From: Seriola aureovittata
Taxonomy: Eukaryota > Chordata > Actinopteri > Carangiformes > Carangidae
Direction: 5' to 3'
Assembly (NCBI RefSeq): GCF_021018895.1
Contig: NC_079368.1
Span: 1,178,001-1,242,000 of the forward strand
Length of the DNA: 64,000 bases
Positions 38,169 through 51,960 of this stretch are shown piece by piece (position 1 is the first letter of the stretch; each line of letters begins with the position of its first letter). Below the pieces are notes generated by a model. The model worked only from the letters and a program-made list of their open reading frames with translations, was not told the DNA's origin and ran no database searches. A program made the position numbers and the translations under genes.

Positions 38169-40648
38169 TCAGTTCAGCCAGTCCAGATCATTATCTTCCT
38201 CATCATCACCAAACAGAGGGGCGGGGGGTGGACGCCCCTTCAAACTCTGGACACAAATAAGAGACAGGAAAACATGAATACTGTCCAACAGTGTTGTATT
38301 GATAGATTCAGTTAATACAGGACGGGGGGTGGGGGTCAGGGGGTGTTACTGGATCAAATCTGAGAGCTATGATTGAACTCTACAGATCCTTCCTCACCAT
38401 CTCATCCTCCTCGTCCTCCTCGCTGGGTGCTGTGGGGGGGTTGGCAGGAGTTGTGATCTGGAAAAATGTCTCCTTTCCATTTTTCTCACCAATTCCCCCA
38501 GTCAGACTGAGATAGCAGCAGACAGAGAGAGTGTGTGTGTGTGTGTGTGTGTGTGGGGGGGGGGGGGGTACACAAAGAACAGTGAAGAAGAAAGATAAAA
38601 GGGAAACCGGGATGAAGCATGAGCAAGAAACAAGTTTAGATGGTTAGTTTGCACAAATACATGTGTACATCAGTAGGAGTGAGTTGGGGGGTGGAGGTCA
38701 CACACATATAATTCAAGTTAAATGAAATCTAGTTAATAAAAATTAGGTTACATTGATTTTGTGACCATGTCAAGAGATACAGTTCATCATATGATCTAAT
38801 TAAACAAATGTTTTCTTCATTCACAACAGCAAACCATTTACAAGAATTATGAGTTATGAGGTAAGGTAGGTAAATGTTTTTTATGCTGTTGTATGTTGGG
38901 GAGACAGAAATGCTGCACATGATAGAGACAGGATTAAAAAGAGTCAGGTTCTTCAGCTCATTAGAAAAAATTTTGGAGGAAAGAGTTGGAACCAGACTTC
39001 AGTGTGATGTCATCACCTTCATCAGCTGTCTGCTGCTGTGCTTTCTCTGATTTCAGCTGTTGTTTCACATGTACTCTTTTTACAATTGTGCATTTTTAAG
39101 GTTTCATATTTGTTCCTGTTTTATTGGTCCCATTTTCAGGAACATCACTTTGGGCTGCTTGTATTAAATAATATTAACAAGGCGGTCAACTATGATCACA
39201 CAAATCCATTGTTTCTAAGTTCCTATGATGTGAAATTTATATGAAATTATAAAATAATGTAAATAATGTTCAGAGCTAAATCAAAGTCACTCCAGACTGA
39301 GTCTGGAGTTTGTAAGTTTATTGGAAAAAAAGATAAAAAGGGATTAAAAGGAGATGTGTTTCTATTGTTGGGGTTAAATTATGGAACAATAATAATATAC
39401 ATTTAAAAATGTGTCATTTCCTTTTGGTTTTCAAAAGAATGGTTTACGGAGCTGTTTGAGGGTTACAGTGTGAACATTTTTCTTTTTTTTTTATGGGCAG
39501 CTTAAATTGATAAGAATGTAGGAAAACCTCAGCCTGTTCAGTCACGTCTTCATACACAGACTGTTGGCTTGTCTATATTGTTTATATTTACTGTATAATG
39601 TGTGGTGACTGAATAACTTCAGAATAACTAACTTAGTGTCCTGGTGGGCTCCTGGATGACACTAATGTCCTCCTACAGCAGTGTCACTGTTGTGTAAGTG
39701 TTGGTACCACTTTAAAATCAGACTCCCCTTGTAAAGGATTTACGAATGGTTTGTAACTAGTTTATTCATTAACTTGTTAACACTTTATAAATCATTTATA
39801 AGGGGGGTCTGACTGTAAAGTGGGACCGTTTGTCACACTGTATGGGGATGAATAAAGTCATCTGATCTAAACTAGTTGAGATGCTGACTTCCCTCCTGTC
39901 GGACAGTGTGTGGCTGAGCGTCACCTCCATCCCACCTGTTGTTTAACTTGAATCACTGGAGGCCAGACTTTGTTGAGACTCAATGTTGATCAGATTTTAC
40001 TAGTTTACCAAGAAGGATCTGTTCAATAACTCACCGTGCGTGCTCTGCTGAGCTGTCCTGCAGTGCAGTTGGTGGTGGTGGTGGGTCGGCTGGGGGTCCA
40101 AAAGCTTTCTGAGAAGCAGTATTTATTTCTGCTTCATGCTCTACATTGTTTTTGCCTGACACAGGTTCCTGTTCATCCTCAGGTGGTGAACTCTCATCAA
40201 ATCCATCATCTGGATCTGCAGACTTGTCTTCGGGCTCTGGGGTGGTTTCTCCTAGCTCCTGCTGAACTTCAAACTCTGTCCCCTGTGGTTTGTGCTCAGT
40301 GGATGAAGCTGGATGGAGATCGGTGGCCTGTGAAGCCTCTGTCTGGCTTTGTGTCTTTGACTCAGTTACTGTCTCAGTCTCTATCTCTGCTGCTACATCC
40401 TGATTCATCTGGGTCCCACTGATATGGTGAGAATCCAGCTCAGCCACATGTTCCTCCTCCTCCTCCTCCTTCTCTTCCTCTTTGACTTGTCTCTCTCCAT
40501 TCACATGTACATTCTGATGAGGCTTCTCCTTTTTTCGTTTCACATCATCACTTTCTTCTTCCTCCTGTTCCTCGGCTTCCTCGGCTTCTTTTTCTTTCTT
40601 ATGGAGGGAGGACGTGTCGGAGCCACTGAGCAGCTGCAGAGTTACATT
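38169..40648 (-). CDS. fkbp15: fkbp15 exons 27-29: Glu-rich region and acidic tail
   Basis: Residues 926-1191. Exon 27 is the largest (614 nt) and encodes a Glu-rich, poorly conserved, probably disordered stretch with runs of Glu. Exon 28 uses the acceptor at 38507-38508, which restores the phase-2 junction; the nearer acceptor at 38458-38459 would break the frame. Exon 29 ends with [22 protein letters not shown], the strongly conserved FKBP15 tail. Confidence 0.9.
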
Positions 40649-41478
40649 CTGGGGACAAGAAATTGAAGATCAAATGATTGAAGAATTCAGTGAGTGTCAC
40701 TCAACTCCATTACAGTGAATACAATGAAGATTCACTGATATGGATGCCAGTGTTTCCCACAGATTTATTATTTGTGACCCCTCCCTGACCTGACTCCCGT
40801 CAGTATGGCCGCATGATATGCAAAAAAAAATCATATTGCAATTATTGTTTATTAATAATAATAATAATAATAATAATAATCATATTGTTGATATTGTGAC
40901 AGGAAGCAGAACAATAAATCAGTGTATAGGAAACACTGGATGCTAAAAGCAGTGGGGACTCACTGTAACAGTTCAATGTGAACTGGACACGGGATCTTTC
41001 TCCATAATTTAGTCCATTTAAAAAATATGTCATTAAGATTCAGATAGATTCATCTAGATAGATTTGATCCTACCTTAATGGTGGAGACAATCACCCCCAG
41101 CACAGCCTGTCCACTGTAGGATTCACTGACGTCAAACTCCCCTCGCAGAGAATGAAATACTCCATTCATCACGCGCTTCACCTGCAACCACAAACAGCTG
41201 ATTTCACTCTCATGGCTCAGTGAGAGTCATGTCACACACATGTCCAAAGACAATTCAAAAGTGAATTCCTCTTAAAAGAGACATCATCTGCTTCTTGAGC
41301 TACAGTGTCCACTAAGAGCACTTCTGGTCGTGGACTTTATCCTACTGTATACTGGAGCTGCTGTATTTATGTTCTGAAACTCTGTAGGTCCCGTTCTCAG
41401 GTGCCGCCACAACAAATATCTTTTCATGAATGATGGAAAACTGGATTATTGTGCTGCACCGTCATTCTATTGTTTCAT

Positions 41479-41525
<47 letters not shown>

Positions 41526-41680
41526 ACCTCACCTCTGCTGCAGTGTCTCCTGAACTCTCCTGCTCTGCCAGTTTCTTCTCCAGTTCAGATACTCTTCTTT
41601 CAAGCTTCTCCCTCACAGCTCCTCCTTGTCTCTCCAAGGCTGTGTACTGAGAGAGGATAACATACAGTGACTGTGTGTGT

Positions 41681-41726
<46 letters not shown>

Positions 41727-42204
41727 AGGGGGTGTTAAGGAAGTTTTCCTCAGGAATGAATAGCAGTTGTGTATGTAAAGGCGATGCCTTACAAACTTCC
41801 TGTATGTGACATCCGTGACAAAGTGCATTCCCCATCAGCTGCCTGATGACTGTCCTCCCTCTTACCTTCTCCTGCAGGGCCTGCAGCTCCTCAGTCTGAC
41901 CGTGCTGCTGCAGAAACCTCTGCTCCTCTGAATCCCTCGACTGCTTCAGAGCTGTAAACTGTAGAGAGTGAGAGAGGCCAGCCAATAATCACACATCATA
42001 TATTCACATATACACAATATAACCAGGGTCTTCAAATAGAAGTCAAAGCTTTGTCAAAATGTTATAGTGTGGAACTTCTCTAAGCATAATTAAATGATAT
42101 ATTATTTTCTCATTTCAAAGTAAGCGCTGTAATAAGAACATCACAGAGAGCCTAAAATAAAAGTGCTTCATTTTACTTAAATGAAATAGGTCAAAACATT
42201 CTCT

Positions 42205-42249
<45 letters not shown>

Positions 42250-42804
42250 CTCACTGACACTCAAGTCACAATGACTGGCTGAGTAGCATCACATGACCAG
42301 TACTGTAAAGGCTAGAAAAGCTGCACCAATAAAAATAGAAATGCTCACTCAAAATTGAATAATTCTCATTATCTCATTATCATTTATAGCACATAGGTCC
42401 AGCTCTGGATGCAGATAGGACAGCATCTAGGTCCAGACTGCAATCCACGTATTACTGACCTCTGATATATAAGCAACAAATTAAAAATAAAACAGGAGAA
42501 ACAGAAACAGAGACACAAAATGCCGCATAAACCTGTGTATTACTGATTATCTGTTATTATTCTAATATATGAAAAACTTTGAGTGTATATACAAGATAGA
42601 TAGATAGATGCAGCAGAGGCCCAGATGTCCTGACCTTAAATCCTTATTAGAAATCAAGTTCTTAAAATTATAGCTCCTACATTTCCCATAATGTGATAAT
42701 GTAATTGCTGACATCATCAGAGCTCCATTACTACAGTGACAGTTCCTCTTCAAGTCAACAACCAGTGAGACAAACTTTCAGACTAAAGTGGATGAACTTG
42801 TGCG

Positions 42805-42840
<36 letters not shown>

Positions 42841-45800
42841 ATACCTTCTCCTCCAGCTGGGTCATCTTGTCCTGCAGAGCATCTCTCTGCTCTGATAGGT
42901 CAATCAACTCTCTCCTGTGCTGCTCTTTAGCAGAGGCCAACATCTGCTCACACTTCCTCTTCCAGTCGTCGTCCAGCTCCGCCTGCAGCTGAGACAACTG
43001 CAACCCACACAGGGTACGAGCCGTTAGTGGTCCTGCTTAGCGACATCTTAACAATGATGAACATGTCTTTTATTAACTGATGGAGAGGATATTTAAGGGA
43101 GTTCAGAGAGAAGACTAACTGCACATTATCAATCATGTTCCTATAGTATCTTCTTTGCTGAACAGCCCTTTCATTGGACGCCACCTGTTCAGAAACGGCG
43201 GTGTCAGTGCTGGTCCTGGCCTTGCGAAGCTGAGCTCGGAGGTTGTCCACCTCCTGCTGGCTGCTCTTGCGGAGCTCCTCCACCTCCTCGTCCCGACGCT
43301 GGCGCTCAGCCTGCCACTTCTTCTTTCTGTCCGATAGTGTCTTAAAAGGAAGAATTTACATGTTTTACAGGTTTTAAGATTTTTTTTGCTAATTTATTGA
43401 AATTTATTAAAAATCTAAAACTGAGATCTCCCATTTACAAAACCTATCCAGACCCGTAATTTGGCGCTTTGTAGAAGCCTCTTTGGCAGCAGTTAGAGCT
43501 GAGTCTTTGTCTCTAAAAGCTTTACCAATCTGGATTTCGGCAGTTTATCTCATTCTTCCTGGCAGATCATCACAAGCTCCATCAGAGTGGATTTGAAGTG
43601 TCTATTAACCAACATCAGGTTTCTCCACAGATGATCTGTGAGGTTTAAGTCTAGACTCTGGCTGCTCCACTGAAGGACAGCCAGAGACATGTGCTTAAGC
43701 CACTCCAGTCTTCTCTTGGTCGCCAGCAAGGTGAGGAAAAATGGGCCGTTTGATGTTGACTGAATCTTTATGAACAGCACATCTGATTGGGGTTACATGG
43801 TCCCAAATAGGCTACCTATACTGCAAGGCATGTGCAGGACCATCTTCATCTCTCCCACCCTTTCAAGTGGATCTGTCCATCCAAGTAATGTCAGAGGTCA
43901 GGAGGGAAATAATCACAAGAAGACACAAAGAAGCCAACGAATCAAAAATCCTAATGTTAACGTTCGTGGACTAATGGAGCTAATAAAGGTAGGCCAGAGG
44001 GCATCATGAAGTGTCTGCCATTAATTATTTAGCATGACCGAAATCAAAGGAGTTGGATTTGTCCTTTAAATACAGTCCAAACCAGAACATTCAAAACGTA
44101 CTCAGGAAAGTGAAAGTCAGGAAAGTTTTTCAATGTAAAACCATGTGTGTTTAACTTTGACCATGTAAGAGAATCCTTTTACAAGTGGAATAAATAACTG
44201 GAGACACATTTATCAAGAATTGAGGAACACAACAAAACTGTCCATGGTTCTCGATCAACCACAGCGCTGCCTCTTGATACTGTATATATTGTATAGCCTG
44301 ATACGTTATAAAAAGCCTGATGTTGATGTTGACAAAAATCACAACTGAATTTTGTTCCCAGTCCGACTCTGGCCTCAAGTTCAGTTTTTGTCTCATCAGA
44401 CCAGAGAATCTTTTTCCTCATACACTCACTCCAGGCCGTCCTGTACCTTCTACGCCCTCTACGATAAAGACCTGGTTGATGCTGCTCAGGTGGTCGTCCT
44501 TCCAGTGGGTTCTCCAGCTCTGTAGAAGACTTCTGAAGCTGTTAGAGAGACTGTTGGCTTCTTGTTCGCCTCCCTGACTAAGGCCCTTCTTGTCTTCTCT
44601 GCGTGCCTGTCATTCAGGGTGTGCATGAGAGTGTGCTGCGTGCATATTGTGGGTATGGGCTCACTACTGGGAACACTCAAAGCTTTAAAAAAGGATTTAT
44701 ACCCTTGCTCTGATCTAAGGCATGCCACAATTTTATCATGGAAGTCTAGAGAGGTCATTGGGCTTGGTTTTTGTTTTGACCTGCAGTGAGAATTGAGGGA
44801 CCTTATATACACAGGTGTGTGTCTGTCTAAACTATGTCCAATCAGTTCAGTTGCCACATGTGGACAATCAAGTTCAGAACACATCTCAAGAATAATCAAA
44901 GCAAAGAGGTTAGTACCTGACTACAGCAAAGGGTCTGAATACTTTTAGAAAAAAGAGATCTCAGTTTTTGTTTTTTTATAAATTTGTTAAAATGTCTAAA
45001 AACATGTTCGTCATTATGGATTATTGATTGTAGATTGATTGGCAATCTGATTGATTGGCAATCTTATGCATTTAAAATTAAAACTACAACAAAATAAATT
45101 AAAAGTGCAAAAAGTCATCCTCGTTGCCATGGTGACCTCTGTGTGTTGTGATATTAAGTAAGTCCTGACTCTGACAATGACAGAGGGACAGAAACATCAC
45201 ATGTACTCACTCGTTCTAGACCCTCTCTGTCGGTCTTCAGGTCCTGCACTTCCTCCTCCATGTTGTTGACTCTCAGCTCCATCTCTTTGCGTCGTTGCTT
45301 CTCTGAGCGGTACTGGGCCTGAGCCCTTTCTGCCACCTCCTTCAGCTCTGAAACACATTCGTCAGAGCAGCGTTGTTTTATTATGTTAACTTGATGTCAC
45401 CTGAGTCCATTAGCATGTAGCATCGGTTATTTTCCACAGTTCTTTTACCTTTTACACTGCAGGAAGAAGTGTAACCACATACACTCCCATTACCAGTTTA
45501 GTGTGTCAGTTTGTTTACTGAAGCCTTTTTAGAGGGAAGTCAACTTCCTGCTGCTGCTGATTTTTATTGTGTTTGACTGACAGACGTTACAAATATTTTG
45601 TGCACCTCATACATATCAATGAGGGTAGACTTAATATTAGAATGCATCACAATCTAAAACCTGCAATCTACAATCAACACAAACCTTCCTGCTGTGTCTC
45701 CAGGGCAGCGATGCGTTGGCAGTGGCTCTCACCGTCCTGCAGCACTGAGCTCAGTTTACTCTGCAGCTCCATGGCCTTCTGCTGGTGAGCTGTGGCTTCC

Positions 45801-48800
45801 AGCTGCAGCTGGGACAGCCGGGCTGCAGATGAAGCCAGATCTTCTGTTAGACGAACCTGGTGGGAGGACAGAGGGAGGGGTGAGACGAGGAGATGTGCGG
45901 TGGCTGTCGACATGTAATCAAAGCCCAGGCCACAAACAGACACTGGAACAGAGCAGTGACAGCCTGGATGAGTGGCTACTGGTGATGGTGGTGTGAGCAA
46001 CGTGACCCTGTGGAAGAAAAATGAAGAGTGATGGCTGATGGAAAAGGAGACAGACGGGAAAATGAAGAGAGAAAAGTCAGTTCAAATGTCAATGAAGCGT
46101 GAAATAAAGAAGATTATTGCAGTGAGAACAGTTAGATCTGGGTCAAATAGTAGTTCCACATGATTCTTGTCATTTTGTGCAGCTTCTTTGGAAGCGGTTG
46201 GTAATCATATCAGCTGTTTAGTCCCAGTATCGCATCCAAAGTGAATTTGAAATCACTTGCAGAGACTCTCTAAACTGTGTCCTGTGACCTATGAACTGAC
46301 TGTTTACTGTCTCAGGGATTTATGTGTTGTGCTCCCTCTAAATGGACATGATTGCAAAATGATTTTAGGCAGAAACAGCAGGTTTAATCTGTCAGTGACT
46401 AATTTCACTAAGGAGCTCAAAACAGAATCTGCCTCAGTGAAGCTGCTGATTTGAAAATGAACTTACACAATTTCACTTTTTCATTGTTTTTCTTTATGTT
46501 GCAGATACTGTTTGACCCCAGTCTGGTAGCAGTACACAGAGGAAACAGGCTCACCTGGCCAGAGCCCAGGTCCCGAGGCAGTGCATGCTGGGAAGAGAGA
46601 GCAGTAAATGCTAGATTTTCCTCAGAGCAGCACAGACAACCAGGGAGAGACCAATTGGTAAAGAGTGGAGCATTTAGTATTAGCATCAGATTTGCAACAG
46701 GAAACAGACAGTGCATGCTTCAGAAAATACCAACCCAGTCTCCTCTGACAGTGTATGTCTGAAGAGACAAATTATCAGGTGAAATTCAGATTGTGCAGAA
46801 TAGAAGCTACTTTTACTTACTAATCCAAATGTAAAGCTATATTAGCTTTATTATTATTAATTAATATTAATATTAATATTATTCATAGATTTTTTTTTTA
46901 TCAATAAAAGAACCCTTAACCCCAGTTTATTTAAAAGACTCAGAATCACCAAATTTGGAGATTTCAAATTCTAGGAATCAAGGAATCGACAAAATGTGAA
47001 AAAGAAATTTAAAATCTGTTACAGAAACATCTAAAATAACTAGGATTACAGCCTCTGCCAACCAGTCAAGCTGCCGGAAATACGGTCACGATCTCCCCGT
47101 CTGTTCCTAAGTGGCCAGGAGTCACAGTGAAGTTGACCTTTGACCTTTTGTCATAATTTCTCTTCAATTATTTGTGTCATAATTATTGTATGAATTCTTG
47201 AGTTATGGCTGTGAGGTCACAGTGACCTTTGACCTCCAAAATCCAGTCAGTTCATCCTGAAGTCCAAGTCAATGTTTGTGCCAAATTTGAAGACATTCTC
47301 TTAAAGCAGTGGTTCCCAACCTGCGGGCCTGTGGGTAGTGTTCAGGAGAATGGGATGGACAGAGGGACAACCCCAGAACAGCTGTCCGGAAACTGAACTA
47401 CATCCCAACCTTTTTTTTTCCTTTCACTCTGCCTGTTCCCTTCTGTGCTTTGTCTTGCTCTCTCTCTTCCCCTGACCACCTCTCATCCAGCCCACTGCTC
47501 TGAGCCTCCGGGCAGAGGGACGCAGGATGAACCAAAATGACAAATGGACAAAATAATAAAACAGCCTAACTAAATGCTACACATCCATTCAGGCGCTGAA
47601 ACCTAAAGTGAACAGCCCCCTTGAAGATCAGGAGCTGGCTGCGCAAAACCTCTTGAGTTAAGATTTTCTTTAAAGTTTGAGTTAAGGTTTCCTTAAAATA
47701 AAAACAATTGCACAAAACACCCTTAAGTCTTCTCCTTAAGGGTTCTTTAAAATGTTCACCTAAGTATTTAAGGTTTTCTCCTTATCTTAGCCTTATACTT
47801 AAGGAATCACTTAAAGTCAGTTCAACCATTGCACAAAAGACATTAATGACCAAACTAAGAAAAACTAGAATCACCTCCTAGTGGTTGTCTGCCTCCTCCA
47901 CTCACACTAGTTTCAGGTCAGATCCCTCTTCATCCAGAGTCATAAAATATGAACCATTTGTGTGAAATTTTGTCATAATTGCGTGTGAAGCCTTGAGTAA
48001 TGGCTAAAAAGTGTTTGCTGATGTCACTGTGACTCCAAAATCTAAATCAGTTTGTCCTAGAGTACACGTTTTTACCAAATTTGAAGAAATTCCCCCAAGG
48101 CGTTAGGGAGATATTGCATTCACATGGCTAAAACCGCGTTTAGTGAGGTCACCATGACCTTTGACCACCAAAATCTAATCTATTTGTCTTTCAGTCCAGG
48201 TGAATGTGTTTACCAAATTTGAAGAAATTCCCTGAATGCATTAAGGAAATATTGCATTTAAAAGGCCAAGTTTTCTGAGGTCACCATGACCTTTGACCTT
48301 TGACCAACAAAATCAAATCAGTTCACCCTGAAGTCCAAGTGAATGTTTGTGCCAAACTTGAATAAGTTCCGTCAAGGCCTTATTGAGACATCCTGTACAC
48401 GACAATGGGACAGATGGACGTACATACAAATGTACATACAGGAAAACCTTAAGTGTCAAACTTAAGAAGAAAACTTAAGGTGTTTTGTGCAACTGGCCCC
48501 TGGGGACTATTCATGGCAGGACACAGTGCAGCCTGAGTACTGTTGCTGACCATGTTCAACGCTTTCATCACCAGTGAGTTCAGTGAACTTCAGTACCCCC
48601 CCACCCCAACCCCACCCAGTCTCCAGACCAGAATCCAGTAGAACACCTCTGGGACGTTGTAGAACAGGAGATTGATGTGATGCATCATGTCAACATGGAG
48701 CAGAGTCTCAGAGGAAAGTTTCAACATCTGGTGGATCCATGAAGAACTGAGGAACTACCCAGTGATAGCGAGCTGTTCCTAATAAAGTGATTGTAGATGT

Positions 48801-51800
48801 TTTGTATTGTGTGCTCACCTGCTGCACTGTGTTTCTCCAATAAAAATAATCCATCAGTCTCAAGTATTAGTTAGCTTTCTTTCAGCACTGAGTCCAAACA
48901 CTCACCTTGTCCTGCTCAGCCTGCAGGAGTCTGGCCTGGTTGTGTTCACTGGATGATTTGAGGGAGTCGTTTCTCTGTTCCATCAGCAGGTTGCTCTGCT
49001 CCACGTACCTGCACAAGCACAAGCACGACCACATTACATCCACCTCAAACTCATCTCTCTAAGATACATGAGTCAGTTCGCTCTGTTGTTCGTGTTGTAG
49101 TGGCCTGTACAAAACAATCTAAGTACATAAAGTACACAAAGATTACATTTTTATTGTTTTTATTAATTTTAACAATTTCACCAACTTCAATTTCACTCTG
49201 CAGGATACAAAAGATTTTTCAAAGGAAAATGTCTGAGTAAAGCTCCATGTTTTCCTCTTCTTCTGTGTGTTATTTAAAGTGTTGATCCATAAGAAGATAT
49301 ACTTGTGGTTTTAAGAACCAAAAACCATCTCAGTGTAGTTGTACATCTCCTCTCTCAGGCTTCTCTCTGGAGCTCTAGTAACAACAGGTCAGTGAGCCAA
49401 TCAGAAGAGAGGAGGCTCTGAGCCTCTCTTCTGATTGGCTGACTGTTTTCTGAGTGATCCAATAAAAATATAAAACATAGTAAAATATAGTAAAATATAG
49501 CACATTTCAGGTAAACACTCAAAGAAACCAAATTCTGCAAGGTTTGGATGGTGGGTTCTGGTGGGCGGGGCTTGGTGACTGTTTTGTTGTGACATCACAA
49601 AGTTCCAGAAGTCCTGACGGCTGCTTTTAAGGTTCAGTTTCTGAATACAGGCTGTGTGCATTTCTCTGTGGACTGAGGCTTTGATACTTTCACAGTATTA
49701 ATATAGAAGATAGACCTGATCTATAATCAAACTACACATGGACAGACACCTTAAGAATATAAAACACTATAAAATACATTTTAGAATGTGATTCCTCTTT
49801 TATCTTTATAACCGTTTTAACAAAAAGAAAATAACAACATGAATCTCCTGATTGTTGTTTTATACATCAAAACTTCACAGTACCATGAGAGAAAGATCAC
49901 ATAAATTTCTACAACAGTGGTAGAACATGATGTTCAAACATATCTGTGACTGTCTGACATTTTGTGACTCACCTCTGGTTCTGGTTGATGAGTTCCCCAA
50001 TCTTACAGTTTTGCTCCTCAATGCGAGAACTTTTCTCAAACACTTCTTTCTTTAAACATTCGTTTTCCTAAAAAACAAAACAGGAGTTTTCAGAACACTG
50101 TTTCATTCCTCATGACAAGACCCACAACATTGGAAGATTTACTAAAGCAACCAATATTTGTTTTATGAACTAGAAACACCTCCTCCACTCAGACTAGTTT
50201 CAGGTTACATCCTGTTTATCAAGTCATATAAAATATGAACCATTTGTGTGAAATTTTGTCATATAAAGTCTTGAGTAATGGCTAAAAAGTGTTTTATGAG
50301 GTCACACCAACCTTGACCTTTGACCCCCAAAATCTAATCAGTTCATTTTGAAGCCAAGTGAATGTTTTTACCAAATGTGAAGGGATTCCCTTGATGAGTT
50401 CTCGAGATATCGGGTTCACAAGGCCAAAATCATGTTTTGTGAGGTCACCGTGACCTTTGACCTTTGACCATCAAAATCTAATCAGTTTTACCTTGAGTCG
50501 TAGTGAATGTTTATGCCAAATCTGAAGAAGTTCCATCCACGCATTACTGAGATATTGTGTCACTAGAATGGGACGGACGGACAACCTGAAAACATGAGGA
50601 GGCGGAGCAGCAGTATTCAGGTGTGTACCTGCACAATTCTCTGGATGTTGTGCACGATCATGGAGGTCTCCATCGACATACCAGACACACCCATGGAAAG
50701 ACTCCCCTGCCTTTGAAGGTCGTCGATCTGTAACAGTGAAATAGGACCACGTATTTGTCTTTTGGTTTAAAGTGTTTCATGAACATTTTCTCGTTCATAC
50801 TATTTCTACCTTTGAGGCCAGGTGATCCACTTTATCTGCTACTTTTCCGACAGCTAACCGGACTTCTGTGTTGTGTTGGCGTGCCTCAGTCATCAGGAAG
50901 GAAGTCAGGTCACCGGAGCCTGGAGAAAACAACACGATCACAACTATATCACAGGGCTGCAGTTACATCAATCACAAAGCACTCTTAGAGCTGTGTAATA
51001 TTATCAGCTACTGAGGCTGCTGTTGCTGAAGAGCTGCATCATCCCAATTTACTAACAGCTGTATAAAACCTCCTGGTTTGATCATAATGACTTCCTGGTA
51101 TTGAAGTGAACGCTCTTACCCACATATGGGACAGTTTGTGCAGGGTAGACCTGGCCAACATGCTGCAGCTGAGTTGGAGCCACAGAGCTCTGAGTGTAGG
51201 CGTAAGGCTGTAAAACAGCACAGTGCACTGACGTTAAAGGTTTGTTTTACTGGTGTTTTGCACTTACTGATGATACGTTGATAAAGAATGTGGTGAAATC
51301 TCACCTGAAAGGCACGGCTGCTGTCTGGCAGCCCGGGCTGTGGGGCAACAGTGGTCATAACAGGAAGTAAGGCAGAAGGTGGTGCAGTGTGAGGATGAGG
51401 ATGTACTGCAGAAACAGAATTTAACAGATCAGACTGAGGGAATTTACCCAGAAACAGACCTTGTCATCGTCATCAGAAACTGTGTCCTGTGATACATATA
51501 TGAAGAGGTGGAAGAAGCTCACCGTGTGCTGAAGCTGGAGCAGCAGTGGAGATCTGCACTGGAGATGAAGCTACAGGCCGATCCTTCACTCTACTGCTGC
51601 TGGTGTCCTGGAGATAGAAACATGGGGGCAGACACTATTGTCAAAAAATCCCATGAGAAGACTCAAACCAACAATGTGTCAGTTCAACACTGTTTGACCC
51701 CGTCTGTGGCTCTCAGCCAAAAACCTACTGAAGAAATAAATCTTAGCAGTGGCTCACAAATGTGTATTTTGGTTTTAGAAAAGGTGAAATAATTCCCTAA

Positions 51801-51907
51801 AACTCAAATGTTACACAAAAAGGACCATGTAGGGCATTTGTTGAAACAATTTATATAATAAATATAACATTTTCTGCACATGAGTATTTCTGGCAACAGA
51901 ATGGCAC

Positions 51908-51960
<53 letters not shown>

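Noticed and set aside
38398..38457. Shorter exon 28 starting at the nearer acceptor
   Set aside because: It would not match the phase-2 end of exon 27; the upstream acceptor restores the frame.
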